Source: Methylomagnum ishizawai | GTDB lineage: Bacteria; Pseudomonadota; Gammaproteobacteria; Methylococcales; Methylococcaceae | Direction of reading: 5' to 3' | Length of the DNA stretch: 64,000 nucleotides | Assembly (NCBI RefSeq): GCF_900155475.1 | Contig: NZ_FXAM01000001.1 | Location: 3,420,881 to 3,484,880 of the forward strand | Shown here: positions 47,643 through 57,412 of the stretch, one piece after another | Layout of the letters: each line of letters opens with the position of its first letter | Numbering within the stretch: position 1 is the stretch's first letter | Notes under the pieces: generated by a model | Databases searched by the model: none | The model's input: the letters and a program-made list of their open reading frames with translations, nothing else | Told to the model about the DNA's origin: nothing | Made by a program: the position numbers and the translations under genes

Positions 47643-48766
47643 CCGACACCGTAGCCCTCACCGCCGAATTGATCCGCCTGCCCTCCGTCACGCCCGAAGA
47701 CGCCGGCTGCATGGACCTCCTCGCCGCCCGACTCGAACCCCACGGCTTCCTCCGCGAGCAACTCGACTTCGGCCAAACCCGCAACCTTTGGCTGCGCCGG
47801 GGCACGGCCCGGCCCTTGCTGGTGTTCCTGGGGCATACCGATGTGGTGCCGCCCGGTCCTTTGGGCGATTGGCAATCGCCGCCGTTCGAGCCGGTGTTCC
47901 GCGACGGGATGCTATACGGGCGCGGGGCCGCCGATATGAAAAGCGGCGTGGCGGCGATGACCACCGCCCTGGCCCGTTTCGCCGCGCACCACCCGGAACA
48001 CCGGGGTTCGGTGGCTTTGTTGATGACCAGCGACGAGGAAGGCGCGGCCAACGATGGCGTGGTCAAGGTGATGGAAGCTTTCACGGCGCGGGGCGAGCAG
48101 ATCGATTGGTGCCTCATCGGCGAACCGTCCAGCTTCGACCGGCTGGGCGATACCATCCGGGTCGGGCGGCGCGGCTCCTTGTGCGGCAACCTGACCGTGT
48201 TCGGCATCCAGGGCCATGTGGCCTATCCCGACAAGGCCGACAACCCCATCCACCGCGCCGCGCCCGCCCTGGCCGAACTCTGCGCCGAGGTCTGGGATAC
48301 CGGCAACGAACTCTTCCCGCCCACCAGTTTCCAGATTTCCAATCTCCACTCGGGCACCGGAGCCGATAACGTCATCCCCGGACGGCTGGAACTCCTGTTC
48401 AACTTCCGCTTTTCGACCGCCTCGACCGAAGCCGATCTCAAAGCCAGGACCGAGGCCATTTTGAACCGCCATGGACTCCGCTACCAACTGGCGTGGCGGC
48501 TGTCGGGGGAACCGTTCCTGACCACCCGCACCGAACTGGTCGAAGCCGTGCAAACGGCGCTGGAAAGCGTGGTGGGATACCGGGCGCGACCCGACACCGG
48601 CGGCGGCACTTCGGATGGCCGCTTCGTGGCGCCTACGGGAGCGCAGGTGGTGGAACTCGGCCCGCTGAACGGTAGCATCCACAAGATCAACGAACATGTG
48701 CCGGTGGCCGATATCGAAACCCTGTCGGCGGTCTACGAGCGGATCATGGTGGAATTGCTGACCTAG
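47639..48766 (+). CDS. dapE: Succinyl-diaminopimelate desuccinylase
   Basis: Zinc peptidase-family enzyme that hydrolyses N-succinyl-LL-diaminopimelate in lysine and peptidoglycan synthesis. At 375 residues it is standard. Metal-binding motifs are LLVFLGHTDVVPPG, YGRGAADMKSGVAA and LLMTSDEEGAANDG with the catalytic Glu pair. The dimerisation part has GRRGSLCGNLTVFGIQGHVAYP, and the C-terminus has TGGGTSDGRF and ELGPLNGSIHKINEHVPV. It overlaps the upstream gene by four bases, so translation is probably coupled. Confidence 0.97.
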   Translation: MTDTVALTAELIRLPSVTPEDAGCMDLLAARLEPHGFLREQLDFGQTRNLWLRRGTARPLLVFLGHTDVVPPGPLGDWQSPPFEPVFRDGMLYGRGAADMKSGVAAMTTALARFAAHHPEHRGSVALLMTSDEEGAANDGVVKVMEAFTARGEQIDWCLIGEPSSFDRLGDTIRVGRRGSLCGNLTVFGIQGHVAYPDKADNPIHRAAPALAELCAEVWDTGNELFPPTSFQISNLHSGTGADNVIPGRLELLFNFRFSTASTEADLKARTEAILNRHGLRYQLAWRLSGEPFLTTRTELVEAVQTALESVVGYRARPDTGGGTSDGRFVAPTGAQVVELGPLNGSIHKINEHVPVADIETLSAVYERIMVELLT

Positions 48767-48820
48767 GATGGGTTGCGACCCACCGGATTCCGCCCCCAAC
48801 CCCATCCCGGAGAATCCAAA

Positions 48821-49672
48821 ATGCACGCGACGGCAACCCCCTTGCTCGATGCCGAATGGCTCGCCGCCCACCTCGACGATCCCGACCTGGTGGTGCTGGA
48901 CGCCAGCTTCTTCCTGCCCAACCAAGGCCGCGACGCCCATCGGGAATATCTCGCCGCCCACCTGCCCGGCGCGGGCTTTTTCGATATCGACGCCATCGCC
49001 GACCACGCCTCGTCCCTGCCCCATATGCTGCCCACGCCGGACTGCTTCGCCCAGGCGGCCGGGACGTTGGGGATCGGCCCGGACACCCTGGTCGTGGCCT
49101 ACGACCACAACAGTTTCATGGCCTCGGCGCGGGTGTGGTGGACCTTCCGGGTGTTCGGGCATGACCGGGTCCGGGTACTGGATGGCGGCTTGACCCGCTG
49201 GCGGGCATTGGGCTTGCCCCTGGCTGCCGGGCTGGTGACGGCCCCACCACGGGAATTCACCGCGAGTTTCCATCCCGGTTGGGTGCGCGGCCTGGAGGAA
49301 ATGCGCGGCTTGCTCGGCGACCCCACCGCGCAAATCCTCGACGCCCGCTCCCCCGGACGCTTCGCCGGCACCGAGCCGGAACCCAGGGCGGGCTTGCGCT
49401 CCGGCCACATCCCCGGCAGCCGCAACCTGTTCTTCAAGCGCCTGATCGACGCGGCCACGGGTTGCCTCAAACCTTCGGACGAACTGGAACGGGAATTCCG
49501 CGATGCCGGGATAGACCCGCTGAGGCCGGTAGTCGCGACCTGCGGCACGGGCGTCACGGCCTCGGTACTGGCCTTGGGGCTTTACTGCCTGGGGAACGGT
49601 GATGCGGCGGTGTACGACGGTTCCTGGATCGAATGGGGCGGGCGGGACGATACGCCGGTCGGCACAAACTGA
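48821..49672 (+). CDS. sseA: Thiosulfate/3-mercaptopyruvate sulfurtransferase
   Basis: Two-rhodanese-domain protein of 283 residues that moves sulfane sulfur to thiols or cyanide. The N-terminal inactive domain has LVVLDASFFLPNQGRDAHREY and GLTRWRALGLPL. The C-terminal domain carries the catalytic Cys in VATCGTGVTASVLALGL. The Cys-Gly-Thr-Gly-Val-Thr loop is close to the CGSGVT of mercaptopyruvate sulfurtransferases, so that activity is favoured over rhodanese. A GGAGAA site precedes the ATG at 48821. Confidence 0.9.
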   Translation: MHATATPLLDAEWLAAHLDDPDLVVLDASFFLPNQGRDAHREYLAAHLPGAGFFDIDAIADHASSLPHMLPTPDCFAQAAGTLGIGPDTLVVAYDHNSFMASARVWWTFRVFGHDRVRVLDGGLTRWRALGLPLAAGLVTAPPREFTASFHPGWVRGLEEMRGLLGDPTAQILDARSPGRFAGTEPEPRAGLRSGHIPGSRNLFFKRLIDAATGCLKPSDELEREFRDAGIDPLRPVVATCGTGVTASVLALGLYCLGNGDAAVYDGSWIEWGGRDDTPVGTN

Positions 49673-50071
49673 CGCCATAACGACCGGGGGCGCGATACCA
49701 GACAGCGCCCCGGACCTTCCCACCATATCCCAGCCACTCCGCCACGCCCTCCACAAACGCATCATTCCAGGGCGGACCCTGCCGTTCCGCGATACGCCTG
49801 CTCCACTAGCGCCCGGCTTCGCCCCGTCATAGCTGTCAATCTACCAGCAAAATAGTATCAGCTTGCTATAGCCATGACCGGAAAATGGCGCTAGCCTAAG
49901 ACCCGCGTCACCCGGACGCCGATACCGAATGGCCAAAAAGCGTGGCATCCCATCCTAGAGCCGCCACGCCCACCCTTCCCAAGCACTCGGCCATCCGCCC
50001 GCCGCGGGCGGAAGCATCCGGCGGAATCGCAGCGCCATTCCCAACCCCGCACTCCCGGAAGAGGAAACCCC
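49673..50071. other. Intergenic region before the di-haem cytochrome gene
   Basis: About 400 bases without a gene. Just past sseA a hairpin can form between CCGGGGGCGC (49684-49693) and GCGCCCCGG (49705-49713), with one bulged G and no T-run; it is a possible terminator. The remainder should contain the cytochrome promoter, but no convincing boxes are visible. Confidence 0.5.
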
Positions 50072-51886
50072 ATGCATAACAACAAATCCGCCACCTTCAC
50101 CGCCGCCCTGGCCTTTTGGGTGGGTGCCACCGCCCAAGCCGGTTATCCCGTATCCACCTTCCCCAACCCCGCCGCTGCCCCCGCCTGCCACGACGAGTGG
50201 CGGCAGCAACAAGACGCCCGCCTGAAGGCGGCGGACGCCTATCTCGCCAGCCAGCAAGTCGCCTACCGCTGGTTCGCCGATTTCCCCTTCGGGCTGAACA
50301 GCGGCGTGCCCTTCCTCGTCCTCAAACTGCTCCCGGAACTCGCGCCCGAGCAATGGGGCGGCAAGGACAACTTCCTGGAAGCGATGGGCCTGTTCCGCGA
50401 CGGACGCAATCCGGGCTACCCCATCGCGCTGGGCGTCGGCTGGACCGGCTTGGCCCGCGAAGACGCCCAGGGCGCGGTGGACTACGCCTCGTTCACCTGC
50501 GGCGGCTGCCATATTGGCCGGGTGCGTCTGGAAGACGGCAATTACCGCTATCTCGACGGCGGCGTGAATACCCAATTCAATCTGGCGCAATACCGGGTAC
50601 GGGTCGTCAAGACCCTGGACAAAGTCACCGCCGGAGCCACCGGCCCGGAAGACAAGGTCCGCCGCGCCACCGCCGCCTTCGTCGCCGCACTGGACCGGGT
50701 CCACGCCGCCGATCCCCATTATTTCTATAAAAACTACAGCTTCGCGGGCCGCCGGTTCGACGCGGCCTATGAGCAAAAACAAATCGAGCTGTTCAAGCGC
50801 GACGCCCCGGCCATCGTCGGCAAGTTCATGACCATCGCCGGGCTGGAACTGGCCGCCTACCAAGACCTGTTGGCGAAAAACTACCGGGGTTTCGAGGGAC
50901 CGATGGTGCAAGGCTTCGGCGGCATGGCCGATGCCACCGGCATCAGCACTTCGTTCGCCTACGCCGTCCGCAAGGCCCAGGGCCAGCCGGTGAACCCCGA
51001 CCTGGAATTGCCGCCCAGCCCCGGCCTGACCGATTTCATGGTGGTGTGGGAACAGGGCAAACGCCGGGCGCACTGGAACGCCGACCATAGCCAGTTGGTG
51101 GACGGCGGCGGACAATGGAACGGCAACATCCCCATCCCCATCTACCGCAACCTGGCCGCCGAACTCACTATCGGACTCGGGGCCGACACCGATGTGCGGG
51201 TGGGTGCTTTCGCCGAGGATTTGCTGGCGGGTTTGCCAGCCCCGGTATATCCGTTCGCGGTGGATCTGGCGCTGGCGCAAAAGGGCAAGGCGCTGTTCCA
51301 AGACAACTGCGCCGAGTGCCACAAGCCGCATAATGGCAAGGTCTACGCCCTGGGCACCGACCTGGGCCGGGCCAGGGTGGTGAGCGAGGCCATCGCCGCC
51401 AGCGCCCGCACCAGTTTCACCACTCTGTGCCCGACCAGCAAGGAAGTGGTCCTGCCGCCGGAGGGCACCCAGGTCAAGCCCTGCGCCAAGTTCGACGGCG
51501 TGTCGCTGGAGGATAAGCAATATCTGGCGATGCTCGACCCCAAGACCCAGGAGGGCTACAACGCCTTGCCCTTGGGCGGGGTCTGGGCGCAAGCCCCGTA
51601 CCTGCACAATGGTTCGGTGCCGACGCTCTACCATCTGCTGGTGCCGTCGGCACGGCCCAAGGCGTTCGTGAAAAGCCGCCTCGATTACGACCAGAAACTC
51701 GGCGGCTTCGCGTGGGATGCCGAACAGCCCGGCGAGGGCTATCGTTTCGATACCGGGGCGTTCCCGGCGCTGTCCAACCAGGGCCACGACAAGGATATCG
51801 TGGACGGCAACAAGACCTACCGGCTGGATTGGTCGCAGGACAAAGCCGGGGCCATGGCCTTGATCGAATACCTGAAGACGCTCTGA
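50072..51886 (+). CDS. Exported di-haem c-type cytochrome (RoxA/peroxidase-like)
   Basis: A 604-residue protein with an N-terminal export signal ending near AQA-GYP. Two CxxCH haem sites are visible: CGGCH at residues 143-147 and CAECH at 413-417. The C-terminal part contains GVWAQAPYLHNGSVPTLYHL, the conserved motif of RoxA-like rubber oxygenases and related large di-haem peroxidase-like proteins. Size and wide haem spacing fit RoxA-like proteins better than the roughly 330-residue CcpA peroxidases. Role could be peroxide detoxification or oxidation of an unknown organic substrate. AGAGGAA lies five bases before the ATG. Confidence 0.8.
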   Translation: MHNNKSATFTAALAFWVGATAQAGYPVSTFPNPAAAPACHDEWRQQQDARLKAADAYLASQQVAYRWFADFPFGLNSGVPFLVLKLLPELAPEQWGGKDNFLEAMGLFRDGRNPGYPIALGVGWTGLAREDAQGAVDYASFTCGGCHIGRVRLEDGNYRYLDGGVNTQFNLAQYRVRVVKTLDKVTAGATGPEDKVRRATAAFVAALDRVHAADPHYFYKNYSFAGRRFDAAYEQKQIELFKRDAPAIVGKFMTIAGLELAAYQDLLAKNYRGFEGPMVQGFGGMADATGISTSFAYAVRKAQGQPVNPDLELPPSPGLTDFMVVWEQGKRRAHWNADHSQLVDGGGQWNGNIPIPIYRNLAAELTIGLGADTDVRVGAFAEDLLAGLPAPVYPFAVDLALAQKGKALFQDNCAECHKPHNGKVYALGTDLGRARVVSEAIAASARTSFTTLCPTSKEVVLPPEGTQVKPCAKFDGVSLEDKQYLAMLDPKTQEGYNALPLGGVWAQAPYLHNGSVPTLYHLLVPSARPKAFVKSRLDYDQKLGGFAWDAEQPGEGYRFDTGAFPALSNQGHDKDIVDGNKTYRLDWSQDKAGAMALIEYLKTL

Positions 51887-51935
51887 TTCCCGCCCATGCC
51901 GGGGGCGCAAGCTCCCGGCGCAGCCCGCACCCCAC

Positions 51936-52916
51936 CTATTTCCCGGCCTTCCTGCCGTAGAGCAACAGTTCCGGGTTACGCTCCAGGCTATCGGCCAACA
52001 CCCGGAGCGACCGCGCCGCCGCCGCCACTTCGCGCAGGGCGTTCTCCGCCGCCGAATCGCGGCCCGTCAAATCCTCCACCGTCGCCAGCGTCCCCTGCGC
52101 CCGCACCAGGGTTTGGGCCAAGGTCTCCAGCGTCCGCTCGGTGGCGGTGGACAAGGGCAGCACCCGCTGATTGAGATTGCGGGCCAGGGCTTGGCCGTCC
52201 TTGAGCGTGCCGTTGAGGTTGGCGGCAACGCCATCGATCTTGCCGTCGAAATGGCCGATGGTCCGCTGGAGTTCCACCAGGGTCCGATTGAGGTTGGCGA
52301 TGCTGGCCTGGGTTTCCGGCAGGGACAATAAATGCTCGATACGCCGCACCGCCGCCAAGGTGGCGGCGAAAACCTCCTTCAAAGGCAGTTCCTTCACCTG
52401 GGCCAGGGTGCCGCGCACGGTGTCCTCGATTTCATCCTTATCGGACGCGATGGTCGGAATCTCGGGGAGGCCCAGGTCGTCGATCCCCAGCAAACGGGCG
52501 GGCCGGTCCGGGTAGAAATCCACATCCACATACAACTGTGCCGTCACCAGGCTTTGCAGGGACAACCGGGCCCGCAAGCCCCGCTCGACCAACTCGGCCA
52601 GGCCGGGCGCGTGGCCGGGCCAATGGTTGCCGCGGATATCCGAGACCTTGCCCAGGTCGATCTCGGCGACCACCGGGGTCAGCACCCGGTTGTTCTGGGT
52701 ATCGTATTGCACCCGGATATCGGTGACGCGGCCTATGGGCACGCCCTTGAGCTTCACCCACGCCCCGACATTGAGACCGTTCACCGAGCCTTGGAAATAG
52801 GCCACGTATTTCTGGCTGTGGGAAAAGAAATTGCCGCGCCCGAAGATCAGCACCAGGGCGATGGCCAGGATCGCGGCCCCCAGCACGAACAAGCCGATCA
52901 ATTGAGTTTTATTCAT
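51936..52916 (-). CDS. MCE (MlaD-type) lipid transport protein
   Basis: Substrate-binding component of an ABC phospholipid or sterol transporter. The 326 residues have one N-terminal membrane helix (LIGLFVLGAAILAIALVLIFG), then one MCE domain (VAYFQGSVNGLNVGAWVKLKGVPIGRV), then a long helical tail that probably forms an oligomeric needle through the periplasm. The start at 52916 overlaps the end of the ATPase gene by four bases. No lipobox is present. The usual permease gene is not adjacent. Confidence 0.87.
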   Translation of the reverse strand: MNKTQLIGLFVLGAAILAIALVLIFGRGNFFSHSQKYVAYFQGSVNGLNVGAWVKLKGVPIGRVTDIRVQYDTQNNRVLTPVVAEIDLGKVSDIRGNHWPGHAPGLAELVERGLRARLSLQSLVTAQLYVDVDFYPDRPARLLGIDDLGLPEIPTIASDKDEIEDTVRGTLAQVKELPLKEVFAATLAAVRRIEHLLSLPETQASIANLNRTLVELQRTIGHFDGKIDGVAANLNGTLKDGQALARNLNQRVLPLSTATERTLETLAQTLVRAQGTLATVEDLTGRDSAAENALREVAAAARSLRVLADSLERNPELLLYGRKAGK

Positions 52917-53677
52917 GCCGGGCAGGATAGCGATTCGCCGCGGGTGAGGAAATCCCGCACGGCGGGATGCGGGCAATGGGCCAGGAGGTCGCGGGGATGG
53001 CCCTGGGCCAGGATGGTCTTGGTTTCGGCGTCGAGGAAGATGGCATCGGTGCCCACGCCGAGGATGCTGGCGAGTTCGTGGGTGACGATGACCACGGTAC
53101 TGCCCAGGCTGTCGCGGAGATGCAGGATCAAATCGTCGAGCCGCTTCGCGCTCAAAGGGTCCAGCCCGGCGGAAGGCTCGTCGAAGAACAGGATTTCCGG
53201 GTCCAGGGCCATGGCGCGGGCCAGGGCGGCGCGTTTCTTCATGCCGCCGCTGAGTTCGGCGGGATAGAACGCCTCGAACCCGGCCAACCCCACCAGGGCC
53301 AGCTTCAAAGACACCAGTTCGGCGATATCCTGGGGCGACAAATCGGTATGCCCGGCCAGGGGCAGGGCGACATTCTCGGCCAGGGTCATGGAACTCCACA
53401 GCGCCCCGCTCTGGTAGAGGATGCCCATGCGCCGCAGCAGACGGTCGCGCTGGGCGGGACCGGCCCGCCACAGGTCGTGGCCGTCGAACTCGACGCTGCC
53501 TTCGGTCGGGGGTTGCAGGCCGATGAGATGGCGCAGCAAAGTGCTTTTGCCGCAGCCGCTGCCGCCCATGATGATGAAGATTTCGCCCCGCCGCACCGTG
53601 AAATCGATGCCGCGCATCACCACGAAATCGCCATAGGCCATGGTGAGATCGGTGACGCGGAGGTGGTCTTGCTGCAT
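52913..53677 (-). CDS. MCE-system ABC transporter ATPase (MlaF-type)
   Basis: A 254-residue ABC ATPase. Walker A is GGSGCGKST, the signature is [14 protein letters not shown] (the Met-Lys-Lys variant is typical of MCE-linked ATPases), Walker B is [14 protein letters not shown] and the switch His is in IVTHELASI. It opens [19 protein letters not shown]. The start at 53677 is chosen because upstream in-frame codons are Arg/Pro-rich and not family-like. It overlaps the MCE gene downstream by four bases. Upstream on the same strand there is no permease, only a divergent receptor gene. Confidence 0.9.
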   Translation of the reverse strand: MQQDHLRVTDLTMAYGDFVVMRGIDFTVRRGEIFIIMGGSGCGKSTLLRHLIGLQPPTEGSVEFDGHDLWRAGPAQRDRLLRRMGILYQSGALWSSMTLAENVALPLAGHTDLSPQDIAELVSLKLALVGLAGFEAFYPAELSGGMKKRAALARAMALDPEILFFDEPSAGLDPLSAKRLDDLILHLRDSLGSTVVIVTHELASILGVGTDAIFLDAETKTILAQGHPRDLLAHCPHPAVRDFLTRGESLSCPA

Positions 53678-53879
53678 GGGCGGGGCGGGTGGTGGAACGG
53701 CGGATATTCTAACGCGGGGCGGGACCGCCCGCCCGGCCCCTCTTCGCCGAAAAGGCACTATATTTCACGGACAGGCCGCGCCGGCACAGTCTGCCGAACT
53801 TAGCAGCCCTTTTTTCCTCGTTATCGCGCATGAAAAACGGCTTCCCCACCTGGAAGCCTTCAATCAAGAGGTATCCCAT

Positions 53880-55526
53880 ATGACGGTTTCGCAACGGCTA
53901 CTGTTACTGTCCCTGGCGGCTATCGCGGGCCTGGCCATCTTGGCCGGCGTTGGCTATATCCAAATCGGGCGGGTTTTCACAGCGGCCAGCTACGCTGCCG
54001 CCAATACCGTGCCCACCTACCAAAGCTTCATGGATATAAGGAAAAACCTAGCCGACCTGCGCGAAAACTCCCTATTCCATGTCATCGTGACCGACGAGGC
54101 GGGGATGCGGACCATCGAACGGATGATCGAGGAGTCGCGGGCGAAACTGGAAGAGGGCTTAAAACACTATGTCACCGATGCTTGCGGCGGCTCCAGTTGC
54201 ATGTCGGACGAAAAAGAACAGCGGATGTTCGACAACGCCAAGGCGCTGCTGGCGGAATACGATATCCAGCGCTTGAAGGTTTTCGAGCTTTCCAAGCAAA
54301 ACCGCACCAAGGAGGCCGAAATGGCGGTGCGCGAGCTTTTAATGCCGTCGGTGCAAAAGCTCCTGGCAGGCTTCCAGGTCGAACTCGACTATAACTCCGA
54401 GCTGGCCAGGAAGAGCATAGAAAACGCCACCAATATACAAAGCAGCGCGACCTACCTGTCCCTCAGCGTGGCCCTGGCGATCATAGCCATCATCAGCGGG
54501 ACAAGCTGGCTCATCAGCCGGCAACTGCTCGGGCAACTGGGCGGCGAACCCGCCTTGGCGGTCGAGATCGCCAACAAGATCGCGACCGGCGATTTGTCCA
54601 TGGATATCAAACTTCGGGCGGGGGACAACGATAGCGTGATCGCGGCGATGAAGCGCATGTCCGGCATGTTGGTCCAGACCATCGGCGATGTGCATACCGC
54701 CACCCAAATCCTCGGCGAGGCCGCCACCCAGGTCAACAGCACCGCGCAAAACCTATCCCAGGCGTCCACCGAGCAAGCGGCCAGCGTCGAGGAAACCACC
54801 TCCTCGGTGGAGGAGATGAGCGCCACCATCGAGCAGAACACCGACAACGCCAAGGTGACCGACAACATGGCCACCAAGGTCGCCCAACAAGCCGTGGAAG
54901 GCGGACAGGCCGTGACCGCGACGGTGGCGGCGATGAAAAAGATCGCCGGCAAGATCGGCATCATCGACGACATCGCCTACCAGACCAACCTGCTCGCCCT
55001 CAACGCCGCCATCGAGGCGGCCCGCGCCGGCGACCACGGCAAAGGCTTCGCGGTGGTGGCGGCGGAAGTCAGGAAGCTGGCCGAGCGCAGCCAGGTGGCG
55101 GCGGGGGAAATCAGCGAACTGGCCGGTAGCAGCGTGGCCCTGGCGGAGCAGGCGGGCAAACTCTTGGAGGAAATCGTGCCCAATATCGCCAAGACTTCCG
55201 AACTGGTGCAGGAAATCAGCGCCTCCTCGACGGAGCAATCGGTGGGCGCGAACCAGATCAACAACGCCATGATACAACTCAACCAAGTCACCCAGCAGAA
55301 CGCCGCCGCCTCCGAGGAATTGGCCGCGACCTCCGAGGAAATGAACCAACAGGCCGAGCAATTACAGCGGCTAATGAACACCTTCAAAATCGGCGAATTC
55401 CAGCGCCCCCCCAGGACTCCGTCAGCCACCGCCATCGGCGGCGAATCCGGCCACACCCGTTCCACAGCCCAGCCATCCGCAAGGCAAGCGGCCCATGCCG
55501 TGGGTTCCAACTTCGTGAAGTTCTAG
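53880..55526 (+). CDS. Methyl-accepting chemotaxis protein
   Basis: A 548-residue transmembrane chemoreceptor. The first membrane helix is at residues 6-28 ([21 protein letters not shown]), then a helical periplasmic sensor resembling four-helix-bundle types with one Cys pair (ACGGSSC), and a second helix near 195-215. A HAMP-like region follows, then the cytoplasmic signalling domain with the conserved hairpin [20 protein letters not shown] and [18 protein letters not shown]. The C-terminus (GSNFVKF) lacks the NWETF pentapeptide. The ATG at 53880 has AGAGG seven bases upstream. No other chemotaxis genes are in the window, so it is an orphan receptor. Confidence 0.93.
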   Translation: MTVSQRLLLLSLAAIAGLAILAGVGYIQIGRVFTAASYAAANTVPTYQSFMDIRKNLADLRENSLFHVIVTDEAGMRTIERMIEESRAKLEEGLKHYVTDACGGSSCMSDEKEQRMFDNAKALLAEYDIQRLKVFELSKQNRTKEAEMAVRELLMPSVQKLLAGFQVELDYNSELARKSIENATNIQSSATYLSLSVALAIIAIISGTSWLISRQLLGQLGGEPALAVEIANKIATGDLSMDIKLRAGDNDSVIAAMKRMSGMLVQTIGDVHTATQILGEAATQVNSTAQNLSQASTEQAASVEETTSSVEEMSATIEQNTDNAKVTDNMATKVAQQAVEGGQAVTATVAAMKKIAGKIGIIDDIAYQTNLLALNAAIEAARAGDHGKGFAVVAAEVRKLAERSQVAAGEISELAGSSVALAEQAGKLLEEIVPNIAKTSELVQEISASSTEQSVGANQINNAMIQLNQVTQQNAAASEELAATSEEMNQQAEQLQRLMNTFKIGEFQRPPRTPSATAIGGESGHTRSTAQPSARQAAHAVGSNFVKF

Positions 55527-55650
55527 CGCATTTTCGGTGTAGGTGTACGCTCGACCGTAGCCCACCGCTTCCGGGCTATCCCGGTGGGCACGGAAGACGC
55601 GCCTGCAAGCAAGCCATGCATGTAGAAATACTCCAACGCCAGAACCGCCC

Positions 55651-57156
55651 TCACAAAAACGTCAACTCGATCTCCGCCGCCCCGAGATACGCCGCTTCCT
55701 GTTCCAGGTCGGCCACGGTCAGGGGATGTTCGTCCAGCCAGCCCGGCGGAAACCTGAGATCGATCCGGGCAGCGCCCAGAGCGATGCGGATATCCGGCAA
55801 CTCGGTGGCGTGGCGGCTGCGGTGGAGGACGATGGCGAGCCGGAGCAGCAAGGCCAGGGGTTGCGCCGCCTCGTTCCAGGGCGGATTCAAATCCTTGATG
55901 AGCTTGGGCTGGAATTTGCGCCGGTGCAGCCGCACCAGGGTCGCCAGCAACATCTGATCCTGCCGCGAAAACCCCGGCAAATCGGCGTTTTCCAGGACAT
56001 AGGCACCGTGCTTGTGATAACCGCTATGGGCGATGTCCAAGCCGATTTCGTACAGGGTCGCGGCCCATTCCAGCCATTGCGCGGCGGTCTCGCGGTCGAT
56101 GGCCCCCGCGAACGGCAGTTGTTCCAGGAACCGGCCCAAGGTTTTTTGGACCCGGCCCGCGTGGTCCAGATCGATATGGTAGCGCTTGGCCAGGGCCAGC
56201 ACCGTCCGGCCCCGGATATCGTCGTGGTGGATACGGCCCAGCAGGTCGTACAACAAACCCTCGCGCAAAGCCCCGTCCGACACCCGCATATGGGCGATGT
56301 CCAGGCTCTTGAAGGTCGCATGCAGGATCGCCAAGCCGCCCGGCAGGCTCAGATAGCGGTCGGGGTCCACATCGGCGAATTGCGCCTTGTCCACCTTGCC
56401 GGCGGCGAGCATGGCGTCCACCAAGGTGTTGAGTTCGCCCATTCCGATCCCGCCCTTGCTCCAAGCCCGCCCGACCAGGAGCTTATGCACCGCCCGCAGC
56501 GTGCCCGAAGCCCCCACCGCCTCGTCCCAAGCGCCCTTGCGGAACAGATGCTCGAACGGCTCCAATTCGCGCTGGGCCGCGATCACCGCCTTCTTGAAGC
56601 GCTTGGCCGTGACCTTGCCATCGGGGAAATGTTCGAGGCTCATGGAAACACAGCCCATCCTGAGGCTTTCCTTTTGCAGCGGGGTTTTGTCGATGCCGAT
56701 GATGTATTCGGTGCTGCCGCCGCCTATATCCATCACCAAGCGGCGCTTGCCGTCGGGCGCGAGGCTTTGCGCCACGCCCTGGTAGATCAAACGCGCTTCC
56801 TCGATGCCGGAAATGATCTCGATGGGGTGGCCCAAGGCCCGTTCCGCCGCGGCCAGGAACGCCCCGGCGTTGCGGGCCTCGCGCAAGGTGTTGGTGCCGA
56901 CGGCCCGCACACAACCGGAGGGCATCGCCCGCAAGCGCTGGCCGAAGCGCTCGACACAGGCCAAGGCCCGTTGCTGGACCTCGGGGGTCAGGCTGCGCTG
57001 GGGCGTGAGTCCCGCGCCTAAACGCACCATTTCCCGCAAACGGTCCACCATCACCAACTCATTGGCGCGGACCTCGGCGACGATCATATGGAAACTATTG
57101 GAACCCAGGTCCACGGCGGCGACTTGGGCGGGCGGGTTCTCGGGGGAAAAGCTCAT
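55651..57156 (-). CDS. ppx: Exopolyphosphatase (Ppx/GppA family)
   Basis: Releases phosphate processively from polyphosphate chains. The 501 residues include the actin-like ATPase-fold start VAAVDLGSNSFHMIVAEV, RAVGTNTLREARN, EIISGIEEARLIYQGVA, the catalytic region VMDIGGGSTEYIIG and the C-terminal HD-like helical domain (HSGYHKHGAYVLENADLPGF). Length fits full Ppx rather than the short homologues; a GppA role in pppGpp hydrolysis cannot be excluded. It is divergent from the ABC exporter genes. Confidence 0.92.
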   Translation of the reverse strand: MSFSPENPPAQVAAVDLGSNSFHMIVAEVRANELVMVDRLREMVRLGAGLTPQRSLTPEVQQRALACVERFGQRLRAMPSGCVRAVGTNTLREARNAGAFLAAAERALGHPIEIISGIEEARLIYQGVAQSLAPDGKRRLVMDIGGGSTEYIIGIDKTPLQKESLRMGCVSMSLEHFPDGKVTAKRFKKAVIAAQRELEPFEHLFRKGAWDEAVGASGTLRAVHKLLVGRAWSKGGIGMGELNTLVDAMLAAGKVDKAQFADVDPDRYLSLPGGLAILHATFKSLDIAHMRVSDGALREGLLYDLLGRIHHDDIRGRTVLALAKRYHIDLDHAGRVQKTLGRFLEQLPFAGAIDRETAAQWLEWAATLYEIGLDIAHSGYHKHGAYVLENADLPGFSRQDQMLLATLVRLHRRKFQPKLIKDLNPPWNEAAQPLALLLRLAIVLHRSRHATELPDIRIALGAARIDLRFPPGWLDEHPLTVADLEQEAAYLGAAEIELTFL

Positions 57157-57412
57157 GGCGGATACCGGGGGGGAAAGGACCGAACGGAAAGCGGGATTTG
57201 CTAAAATCGCTCGCCCGCAAGGACGCGCCGCCTCGATACAAGGCCGCCGGAGCGGCCCGGCTGGAACCCCGAGCAGGCGTCCACAGCAGGCTCTGGACTC
57301 CAGCGGGTCGGTCTCGATGACGGCAGCGCATGGGTTGCGGCCACGGGAACCCAGGTTCCGGGCGCGGGGGTTCCGCCATTTTCCCTAAAAAAACAGGACG
57401 ACAACAACCACG

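Noticed and set aside
47912..49765. 617-codon minus-strand frame opposite dapE and the sulfurtransferase gene
   Set aside because: Both plus-strand genes have clear catalytic motifs and correct lengths, so this frame is a compositional artefact.
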